17,212 nucleotides of DNA, taken from NCBI GenBank assembly GCA_002179805.1, contig NAVB01001343.1, positions 1-17,212 on the forward strand. Reading direction: 5' to 3'. Origin of the DNA: Acanthamoeba lenticulata. Its lineage: Eukaryota; Discosea; Longamoebia; Acanthamoebidae. Position 1 is the stretch's first letter; each line of letters starts with the position of its first letter. The translations under genes and the position numbers were made by a program. Shown here piece after piece: positions 1 through 8,334 of the stretch. Under the pieces are notes generated by a model that ran no database searches, was not told the DNA's origin, and saw nothing but the letters and a program-made list of their open reading frames with translations.

Positions 1-3000
1 CGCGAGCGCAAGGAGAAGGAGCGTGAGGAGAAGGAGGAGAAGGAAAAGCTCAAGCGCGAGAAGAAAAAGGAGAAAAAGGCCGCCTCGTCCACTGGGCATG
101 CGACGTCCCAGAGCCTCTCCGCTCAGCTGTCAGCCTCACAGCCGCACACGCCCACGCAACTGCAGCCGCACACGCCGCAGCCGTCGGGGTCGTCCACGCC
201 GTCACCATCGTTATCGTCGTCGACACAGCAGCAACCGTCGACCCCGACCCCGACGTCGCCCTCGGCTCAGCGGCGTGACCGGCGCAACACGGAGCTCTTT
301 AGCGACTTCAAGCTGTGGCGCCGCAGCCTCGCGAGCAAGCGCGACCGCTCGTCCGAGCCGCAGCAGCAGCAACAGCAGCCGCAGCAGCAGGACGCGGCGC
401 AGCGACCGATTCACAGCTCCGCCGAAGAGCGCCGAGGCTCGATGCCCGTCCGGCCAAAGGCCGCGGCGGCGGTGGCCGCCGGCGCTGGAATTCAAGGCGC
501 GCCGACCCTGCGGCGGGTGGTGACGACGGCCGGCAACGAGAAGCGATTGTCGAAGGAGAGTCCCGACATGATGGAGCTGCGCAAGTACCACGCCATGCGC
601 GAGCTCGGCGCCGAGTCGTTGCAGTACGTCGAAAAGCGGCGCAGCATGGAGATCGGCGCCCTCCACGGCAGCCTCGGGCGCAAGACCGGCAACAGCCTCC
701 TCGCCAGCGCCGGCTTCGACGCCGCCTCAGCCGCCGACCTGAACTCATCGTCGCGCAAACGTAAGTCGCCGCCCCACACGTGCTGCTTGGGCTGACTTGG
801 CCTTGGCTTTGGACTCACTCCTCTTGCTCATGTGTGCGTGCGACAGCGGGCAGCGCGATCGACTCACCTCCGCGCCGACATGCATCGACGGACGAGCCGC
901 AGCCTCAGCTGACGGCAGGTCTCACCCTGGCCGGCCTCCCGCCGCGCCCGCTCTCGAGGTAAGCCCGCGGTCGTCGCTGTCGTCGTCGTACAAACTGCTC
1001 TTTAAATTACTGACGAACTAACGATGGCCGGCTGGCTGGCGAGCAGTGGCGGCGGGACGCCGGTCAAGCTCGACTCGTCGGACTCGGCCGAGGGCTCGCT
1101 GACGTCGAGCGGATCGCGACGGCGAGGCTACACCGACAGCCCGCCCGTCGCGGTGTCGCCGCAGGGCAAGGCCGCGCCGCCGTCGCCCGCCGTCTACACC
1201 ATGCGTCGCAAGCACTCGGGCCAGCTCGCCTCGCCGCCGGGGTCGCCCAACCTGTCCAGCGACCGCAGCGGCTACCGCCGCTCGGCCCTCGTCAACTCGA
1301 GCCCCGCCCGCGTATAGACGCCTCACACCTTCTCTCTTTCTCATGTGGGCGAGATGGGCTGATGATGATGCGCAGGACCCATCGGCGGGCAATCTGCTGT
1401 CGAGTCCGTCCAAGGGCTCCGAGGACACGGAGAACGCGCAGCTGGTGCAGCGGTTCAAGAACGCCTTGCGCAAGAACGTGGAACAGATCGAGTCGCAGGT
1501 CAAGGTCTGGGAGACGCAGATCTTCAGTCCCGAGCTCCGGGCCAAGATGCCGGCCTCAGAGATGAAGCGAAAGAGCGACACTGTCCTCTCCATGCACAAG
1601 GCGCGACTTTTTCCCCTTTCCCGCTTTGATCTGTCCATCATGATCATTATCAGGCCATTCAGCTGACGAACGTAAGTTGACGATTGGCCTGCGCAGACTC
1701 TGCGCCAATACCCACCTTCCAAGCAATTCCCTCTTTTTTCGACGTACTTGGCCGAGCAGCAGCGCTCGGCCAGCGCCAATGGCGGCCTCTCCGTGCGGGT
1801 GCGTCTCTCCCTCCGTCTCTCTCGATTTCTCTCTCTCTCTCCTGACACGACGATGGACTAAAATGATCCTCCTCCTCCTCCTCGCGAATTGCGCGTGCAG
1901 GCGGTGGCGATGCTTCACCACTCGCGGGAGCTGGAGCCCATCTTTTGGGAGTTCTTTGGCAAGTGCATGTTCCTTCGAGAGAAGATCGACCGCATCGAGA
2001 GCCTGCCGGACTGCATCGCCCTCGGCAAGATCATCAAGGCCCTCAAGGAGGAGCTCCGGGTTCGTGTCCTCTTCTCCCTCCTCGCGGTACTCTGCCCCCA
2101 GAAACGCGGCTGACTCACCGTGTGGGTTCACTCCAGAGCTGCGAGGGCGCGCCTCAGCAGCTGGGCAGCCCAGGCAGCGGGACGCGGTCGCGGGTCTCGA
2201 GCACCGGCAGCACGGACAGCATCTCCGACCTGCAGCGAGTCCAGGTCAACAAGACGCGCCGCCCGGTGTCGCTCGGCAGCGCCGACAGCCGAGCCGCAGA
2301 GGCCTCCAAGGGCGCCCCCCCGCCTGCGGGCCTCGACGGCGCCTCGCCCGCGTCGGCCCCGGCTGATGGCGGTGTCAGCGGCCTGACTCATCAGCTGCAG
2401 ACGTCCAGCAGCGAGGTCTCCTCGCTCCGTCGCAGCAGCGGCAGCGGCGGGCAGAAGCGGAGCGAATCGCACGAGATCGAGAGCGTGAAGGAAAGCGTCC
2501 AGCCGAGCGAGTCGCTGGGCGGCCGCCCTTCGTTGACGCTGTCGGCTCCGATCGCCATCCCAGCCTCGCCCCGTCGTCGCAGCATCTCGGCGACCGACGT
2601 GACCACATTGGCGGCCCCGACTACAGCCGACGGTGAAGAGTCTCAGGTGAACCGCGAGCGCAGTGTCGGTGACGCGACTGCGCCAGTCGCGGCCCTGACT
2701 GACCTCAACGCGGCAACCGGCCAACCTCTCCACAAGTCCGATCCCCAGTTGCACCACAGCCAATCGACGCCGGTCTTGCCTGCTGGCGGCCATAGCGCCG
2801 GTGCCGGTGCCGGAGCCGTGGCGGTGGCCTCGACATCGGCTGCGGCCTTCTCGACATCGCTTCCGGCGTCGCCGTCGTCACCGCTGCGCCAGTCGTCGAG
2901 CGGGAAGCGAGGCGAGGTCGAGTTGTTCGGGCGCGATGGCGGCTTCGTCGTGCGACGCAAGGGCGGGCCGGACGGCACCAAGAAGCGGGGTTATCTGGTC

Positions 3001-5598
3001 AAGCTGAGCGGCATCCGCTTTGCCAAGTCCAAGAAGCGCTGGTTTGGCTTCCAGGGCGGTTACCTCGTCTACTGGCGCCTTCAGGAGGTGCCCCCCCCCC
3101 CGTCGTATTCGTTTTCGCTGTCGCTTTTTATTCGTTTTGGTTTCTTGGTCGTCGTTCTGCTTGAGGCTCATCAACGGCTGGAATGAACATGGCAGAACGA
3201 GGACGACTTCCCGCTGGGCGAGTACGATATGCGGCTGTGCTCGGTGAAGGAGGCCAAGCTGCCCAACAAGACCAACACGTTCGCGCTCATCACGCCCAAG
3301 CGCAACATCTACCTCCAGGCCGCCACCTACAAGGACATGCTCATGTGGATGAATGCCATGAACGACGCCAAAAAGGTTCGACTTCATCCCCTCTTGCCCT
3401 GCGCCAACAGGCCGTCGCTGACAATCACGACGTTGTGGTGTTGGCTGCAGCCAAACACGGGAGTGCCGGACGAGGGCGACGACGACATCGACGAGATGAC
3501 GAAGATGATCCCCAAGGAGGCCAAGACGTGCGGCTCGCTGATGCTGCTGTGCGAGCGACAATCGGCGCTCACCCCGCTCGCGCCGCTCACGCTGATCGCC
3601 GGAAACCAAAAGTGGACCAAGCGGTGGTTCGTCATCGAGGACGGCTTCCTGACCTATTACAAGAAGAAGCAGGACACCGAGTTTGCCGGTGTGCCGATCG
3701 ACTTGCTCTTCTGCTCGGTAAAGGAGCTCGAGGTGCCGGGCCAGAAGCACTGCTTCCAGCTGGTCGGGAAGGACGACGTGGCGGTGCTCCTCCATGCTGA
3801 GAGCGAGACCGAGATGCTCGAGTGGATCGGCTCGCTTCGGTCCGTCTCCCCCGTTTGTCTTCTTTTTTTTGCCCACAAGTCTCACCACAACAACGTAATG
3901 GTGGCGCTGACGTGGCAGAGACGCGATCACGAGCCTTCGGGCCAACGTCATGAACGACTCGGCTCACTCGCCGCAGCTCCGGAGCGTGCCCAACGTCAAG
4001 TCCTCTGCGTCAAAGGACGACAAAGGTTGGACCACGCTCCTTCCTTTTCTCCCCCCCCCCCCATTCTCGCAGCTCATTCTTTGCTTCGCTTTCGTTCTTT
4101 ACATGCAGAGGGCAAACGCGAGGACACAACGACGATGACAACGACGACGCCGACGGCGGCGCCGGCGGAGGAGGCGGGGGCTGGGCCGGCCGCAGTGCGG
4201 GAAGTCAAGATCAATGCCTCCGGAGGGAGCGGCATCGAAGGACGATCGGCGCTGCCGGAGCTGACCGAGGACGGTCGGGAGATCATTCTTCAGGGCTACC
4301 TCAAGAAGCAGACCCACAGCCGGTTCACCAAGTACAAGAAGCGCTGGTGCGTTCTCTGTGCCGACAGCCTCACCTACTACGAGACCAAGGCACGTCAGCT
4401 GCCACCTTAACTTCCAACAAATTTGTCATGATGCTGATCATGGTTATCATCATGGTGGTCGTCGTCGTTGTTGGAATCATTCCACAATGCAGCCGACGCC
4501 AGAGGAGAAGCGAATGCAGCCGTCGGGGTCGATCCAGATCCTGTTTGCGATGGCGCACGAGCTGCCCCTGCGCGAGCGGAGCTCGGGCAAGGAGATCGCC
4601 TACCCGTTCGAGGTGCTGACGGCCAACCGCAACTTTGTGTTTGTGGTCGACTCGGAGGAGGTGCGAAGCGAGTGGGTCAACGCCATCAAGGACCTCAACG
4701 CCAAGCTCATGAAGACCGAGCTCCAGCACACGCTCAAGGGCCGCCAGCGCAGCATCGCCTCCATGCTCGCCAAGTCGGGCTCGAGGCTCAACGTGCGCGA
4801 GCTCAACATTGCCGAGGACGAGGACTCGCCCGAGGGCCGCGAGTACCGCAAGCTTCTCCTCTTTGACATCGCCAAGCGACCCTGCAACAGCTTCTGCGCC
4901 GACTGCGCCCAAGAAGGTCCGTTCCCCCTTTGGACCCATTTGGCTGCCGTCAGCTTATGTACGCGTATGTTTGTGTGTGGCCAGACCCGGACTGGGCCTC
5001 GATCAACCTCGGCATCACGCTGTGCATCGAGTGCGCCGGCGTGCACCGCAGCCTCGGGGCGCACATCAGCAAGGTCCGCTCCCTCGACCTCGACGACTGG
5101 GAGATCCAGGATATCCGGGTACGTGTCCTCTCTCTCGTTGGTCAGGTTCCAAATCGACGCATCTCCATCATCCTCTGCACACAAGCGCTCACGAGAGTCG
5201 CGCATCATGCGTATATACGGGAGCGCAGTTTCTCGAACAAATGGGCAACGAGCGGGCCAACCAGAGGTGGCTGCAGGCTCTGCCTCCGTCCACCGAGCCA
5301 CTCACGCCGTCGACCGACGTGTACGTGTGGCGTCTTTTGCACAACGTACACGCGCACATGTGTTCATCTTAACAAACAAACCTGAAACACAAACAGCAAA
5401 ACGAGGGAGGACCACATCAAGAAGAAGTACGCTGGTGCGGCTGCCAGCACAACCGCCACAGTCGCTACACAGCCACAGACGCCAACACAAGTCGCCCCTC
5501 TACCCACGCCAGCGCAGGCACAAGCAGCCCAGCAGCCAAGCCCTTCGGGCTTGAGCGGCTCATTCGAGCCCATCCAACAACAACAACAGTCTTTGTGA
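1..5598 (+). CDS. Multi-PH-domain ArfGAP protein (3' part of gene, 16 exons)
   Basis: Predicted GTPase-activating protein for Arf small GTPases, acting at phosphoinositide-containing membranes. Exons: 1-760, 847-958, 1047-1311, 1376-1600, 1654-1671, 1697-1798, 1901-2059, 2137-3087, 3196-3375, 3451-3839, 3919-4025, 4109-4389, 4493-4916, 4985-5118, 5229-5320, 5397-5598; phases agree throughout, giving 1466 in-window residues ending at TGA. The start lies left of the window. Order, numbered from the first in-window residue: a K/E-rich charged segment and a Q/P/S/T-rich tail; an unidentified helical region (about 385-547); a Ser-rich linker; PH1 (about 829-924, KKRGYLVKL...); PH2 (about 951-1054, [19 protein letters not shown]); PH3 (about 1151-1256, [19 protein letters not shown]); ArfGAP zinc finger with CX2CX16CX2C at C1318, C1321, C1338, C1341 and the arginine finger in GVHRSLG (R1346); short Q/P-rich end. 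No ankyrin repeats follow. The family call is firm; exact junctions, notably 1601-1653, are less certain. Confidence 0.88.
2980..3375 (+). other. PH domain 1, split by intron 3088-3195
   Basis: First pleckstrin-homology domain of the ArfGAP protein. The [11 protein letters not shown] start and [17 protein letters not shown] give strands 1-3, and the [14 protein letters not shown] end gives the C-terminal helix with its conserved Trp. The intron between has an 11-C run just after the donor. Basic residues in the strand 1-2 loop (KSKKR) fit phosphoinositide binding, which is inference. Confidence 0.8.
3529..3839 (+). other. PH domain 2 (single exon)
   Basis: Second PH domain. The core reads [19 protein letters not shown], followed by a closing helix with [10 protein letters not shown]. 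It is preceded by an acidic stretch (DEGDDDIDE) from the same exon. The strand 1-2 loop is longer than usual, holding a hydrophobic Leu/Pro-rich insert before WTKRW. Confidence 0.82.
4291..4710 (+). other. PH domain 3, split by a GC-AG intron
   Basis: Third PH domain. The first exon gives [20 protein letters not shown] and strands 2-3 ending YETK; the second gives strands 4-7 and the final helix [18 protein letters not shown]. The exons join in phase 0 only if the intron begins with GC at 4390. The KKRW basic cluster is a typical phosphoinositide contact site. Confidence 0.85.
4390..4492 (+). other. GC-AG intron inside PH domain 3
   Basis: The exon ends ...GAG ACC AAG and the next base pair is GC (GCACGT), with acceptor CAG at 4490-4492. 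Phase 0 on both sides rebuilds a complete PH domain. The nearest in-phase GT donor (TGC/GTTCTC) would delete two PH strands, so GC is favoured. The intron contains ATC/ATG triplet repeats. Confidence 0.75.
4829..5430 (+). other. ArfGAP zinc-finger domain (three introns inside)
   Basis: Four cysteines in the family spacing CX2CX16CX2C straddle the intron at 4917-4984. The catalytic arginine lies in CAGVHRSLG on the exon 4985-5118. It continues through [22 protein letters not shown] and REDHIKKKY, all standard ArfGAP landmarks. All key residues are present, so an active GAP is expected. Confidence 0.9.
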
Positions 5599-5878
5599 TA
5601 TGAGGGAGCATCTTCGCTCTCTACTTTTTGTATTCGCCAGCTGAAACCAACTTCTTGCTCCTCCTGCTTGTGGGTTCTTCTTCCACGCCTTTGGTGGAAG
5701 GAATCAATTATAGAATCAATTTCTCGCTTTACCAAATCCCGACAACACTGGTAGCAGCACAACTATCACCCTGGAAAATTTGTGTCGACAATCGCTTCTT
5801 TCTTCACGACGAGCTCTCGAGAAGCTCCTTTACTGCCACTCCACCCACAAGCCCATAAGCAAACGCAGCAGGTCACGA
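5599..5878. other. Intergenic region with small hairpin
   Basis: This is 280 bp between the ArfGAP stop and the sulfatase ATG. It holds a perfect 7-bp hairpin (CTTCCAC at 5680-5686, GTGGAAG at 5694-5700, 7-base loop) and two nearly adjacent copies of GAATCAATT (5701-5709 and 5713-5721). It must contain the ArfGAP 3' UTR and the sulfatase promoter. No clear TATA box, poly(A) signal or RNA gene was seen. Confidence 0.4.
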
Positions 5879-7489
5879 ATGCCACAGCCGTGGGCCATCT
5901 TCGTGTTCCTTCTTGTGGCGGCCGCTGTGGCGTTTGCAGCTTCCGCGGATGGTGCGTAAAGTTGAGGGGAGGGGGGAGGGAGTTGTGGGCCTCTTTAATC
6001 GTGTGGACGGGGGGATGGTACAGAACCAAGGCCCAACATTGTCTACATTATGACGGACGACCAGGACGCCCAGCTGGGCTCCATGGACTACATGCCCCTG
6101 ACCAGGCGGCTCGTAGGCGAGGCGGGCATCACGTTTGATCACTACTACGTCACGACGTCGCTATGCTGCCCGTCGCGCACGAGTCTCCTCACGGGCCAGT
6201 TCTGCCACAACCACGGCCTGTGGGAGAACGAAGAGATCCGCAACGGCGGCATGGCCCGCTTTATCGAGCTGGGCCTCGAGCGGGCCAACTTGGCCACCTG
6301 GCTCAAGGAGGGCGGCTACACGACGGCCCTCTTTGGCAAGTTCCTCAACGGCTACCACACATCCAACGTGAGCTTCATCCCGCCGGGCTGGGACCGCTGG
6401 TTCGTCGCCACGCAAGAGACCATCTCGCACTACGACAAGACCTGCTACAGCGACCAGGGCCGCAACTTTTGCCCCAAAGTCTATCAAACCGACGCCATCC
6501 GCGACAAGGCCGTCGAGTTTATCAACGCCCTCCCGTCATCATCGTCGTCGTCGTCCAGCGAGGGCGGCAAGCCCTTCTTCCTGCAGATCACCCCGCACGC
6601 GCCGCACCGGCCGTGCCTGCCGGCCGCGCGCCACCGCCACCTGTTCCTGGGCGCCAAGGCCCCGCGGACGCCCTCGTTCAACGCTTCGCAGCGCTGGCAG
6701 GACACCAAGGTCTCGTGGATCCGCGACGTGGAGCCGCTCACGCAGGCGCAAGTGGGCGAGATCGACCAAAACTGGGTCCTTCGGCTTCAATCGCTGCAGG
6801 CCGTGGACGAGCTCGTCCAGGCCGTGGTTGAGGCGCTCGAACGACGCGGCCTCCTCAACAACACGTACATCTTCTACACGTCGGACAACGGGTGGCACCT
6901 GGGCCAGCACCGCCTCCAGTGGGGCAAGCGGCAAGCCTACGAAGAGGACATCCGCGTGCCCATGCTCGTCCGCGGCCCGGGTGTCCCGCGCGGCGTGCGC
7001 CGTACCGATCTCGTGGCCAACATCGACGTGACGCCCACGCTCCTCGACATCGCCCAAGTCAACGTCTCGCGCCTGATCTCGCACGTCGGCCAGCCGGTGC
7101 AGCTCGATGGCCTCTCGTTCCTGTCGACGCTCAGCTCAGCGGACCAGCCTGCGTCTGCGAACGAGGGCTCAAACTCGAGCTCGGGCTCGCTGAGGCAGGC
7201 CCTCCTGGTGGAGGGCAACTACACAGAGAGCGGCATCTATGCCGGGAAGTACGATTTGTACACAGGGCTGCGCGTGATCGACGGCACGCACGACCTGCTC
7301 TACGTCGACTGGACGCGCTTGGGCAAGCAGGAGCTGTACGACCTCACGACAGACCCCTACGAGCTCCAGAACATCGTGGCCTCCTACCCGGACCCAGCCT
7401 TCAAGAGGAAGCTCGCTTGTATCCTCAACAAACTATCCTTTTGCCGCGGCAGCGAGTGCCGTGTGCCCTTTGCGTCGATGTGCCCCTAA
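5879..7489 (+). CDS. N-acetylglucosamine-6-sulfatase-like sulfatase, secreted/lysosomal
   Basis: Type I sulfatase expected to hydrolyse sulfate esters, most like the glucosamine-6-sulfatase (GNS) branch acting on glycosaminoglycan-type substrates in lysosomes or outside the cell. Exons 5879-5951 and 6024-7489 join at phase 1 (intron 5952-6023), giving 512 aa, near the family's usual ~550. Residues 1-23 are a signal peptide (hydrophobic core FVFLLVAAAVAFAA, cleavage expected after ASA). Active-site landmarks in order: IVYIMTDDQD (metal Asp pair near 36-37), SLCCPSRTSLLTG (C72 of CXPSR, the formylglycine precursor), LFGKFLNG (Lys), ITPHAPH (His), YTSDNGWHLGQH (Asp/Asn) and GKRQAYEED (Lys). Several N-X-S/T sites (NVSF, NNTY, NYTE) fit glycosylation. 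An 8-Ser run from a TCA/TCG repeat at 6536-6557 is an odd small insert. The exact substrate is not provable from sequence. Confidence 0.92.
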
Positions 7490-7729
7490 GCAGATGGTTT
7501 GTGCCAACCCCTTGTATTTTCCCAAGACCTCGCAAACCTCGTCTGCCCTTGTTGGTGTCAACATCTCGGGTGTTTGGATGGCGTGTGAACATCCATAATT
7601 GGGCCCTTTCTCCGCCGCCCAGGGAAAACCTTTGTCCAAAACTTGACCATAAATCGTACTACTTTGGAAGGTTTCTTTCTTGTGCCTTTGGCTGTCCCAA
7701 CACTCTTCTGTCGCTTCAACATACGCACC
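7490..7729. other. Intergenic region, nothing recognised
   Basis: 240 bp between the sulfatase stop and the next ATG. Composition is clearly more AT-rich than the flanking sulfatase exon. It must hold the sulfatase 3' UTR and the promoter of the small gene downstream. No canonical AATAAA, repeat or RNA gene was seen. Confidence 0.4.
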
Positions 7730-8257
7730 ATGGGTGGCTTGATAAGTACCCGTTCTGAAGGGTTCTTTGACCCCTGCCCTGGTCGGCCGGTATTGGACCA
7801 CGAGTGCAAGAAAGGAGGACGTTACGGAGACTTGCGGGTTCGCAGGTGCCGCGTGCGGGCCGTGTGGATCGGTAATGGGGCCTTGGCCGCCTTGGGCTCA
7901 CTCTTCACTGGGGGCTTGGTCGGCTTGGCTCTGAAGCACTGGTGGGTCGAGATAGAAACGACGACCACAGGGGATGGCCAGTTCTTCATCATGCAGTTGG
8001 ACACCGAGTCCGAAGTTATGCTTCGACGGTGCACCTCTCGCGAAGACGTCGATCGCCAAGGGAAAGTCAGATGCCCAAGGAACAAACCTGGCGAGCACAA
8101 AAATATCTCAAACCTGCACTACTGGGTCCCAGACGGCTACACGATGGCAGACGTCTACGAGTGGGCCACTAGCTACATCGAGAGACATGGGAACTACCAC
8201 CTCACCGGAAACAACTGCCAAGACTTTTGTACCCATTTCTGGCGCCGTTTCGAGTGA
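7730..8257 (+). CDS. Small predicted N-myristoylated protein with LRAT/NlpC-like His...NC motif
   Basis: Single-exon protein of 175 aa. I do not recognise the gene. The ATG at 7730 sits in strong context (ACCATGG) and gives MGGLIS, a good N-myristoylation signal (Gly2, Ser6), so it is chosen over in-frame upstream non-ATG codons. Residues 48-68 are Gly/Ala/Leu-rich and could contact or cross a membrane. KHWWVEIE (His70) is followed by a beta-rich stretch and, near the C-terminus, LTGNNCQDFC (Cys163). This His-first, Asn-Cys-later order is that of circularly permuted papain-like folds (LRAT, NlpC/P60, PPPDE). If correct it would be a membrane-tethered acyltransferase, amidase or peptidase, but this is inference from two short motifs. 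An AATAAA lies 46 bp after the stop. Codon use is less GC-biased than the sulfatase. Confidence 0.7.
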   Translation: MGGLISTRSEGFFDPCPGRPVLDHECKKGGRYGDLRVRRCRVRAVWIGNGALAALGSLFTGGLVGLALKHWWVEIETTTTGDGQFFIMQLDTESEVMLRRCTSREDVDRQGKVRCPRNKPGEHKNISNLHYWVPDGYTMADVYEWATSYIERHGNYHLTGNNCQDFCTHFWRRFE

Positions 8258-8302
8258 CAACGCACCTGGGCCACCTTGTAGATGAGTGGGTCACCTCACC
8301 AC

Positions 8303-8308
8303 AATAAA
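8303..8308 (+). terminator. Likely poly(A) signal AATAAA
   Basis: An exact AATAAA lies 46 bp downstream of the small gene's TGA, in the 77-bp gap between two convergent genes. The spacing suits a short 3' UTR, which would nearly reach the 3' end of the opposite-strand carrier gene. Confidence 0.5.
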
Positions 8309-8334
8309 CTGTATGTATTTTCACCATGAAGAGT

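Noticed and set aside
1376..2059. BAR domain at the ArfGAP N-terminal side
   Set aside because: The region is only about 160 residues and lacks the long three-helix heptad pattern; not enough to call BAR.
2878..3951. Minus-strand open frame of 357 codons
   Set aside because: It lies antisense to PH domains 1-2 of the ArfGAP gene; long shadow frames are expected in GC-rich DNA, and it has no motifs.
7643..7729. Upstream in-frame extension of the small myristoylated protein
   Set aside because: It would need a non-ATG start (TTG), while the internal ATG at 7730 has strong context and creates a myristoylation signal.
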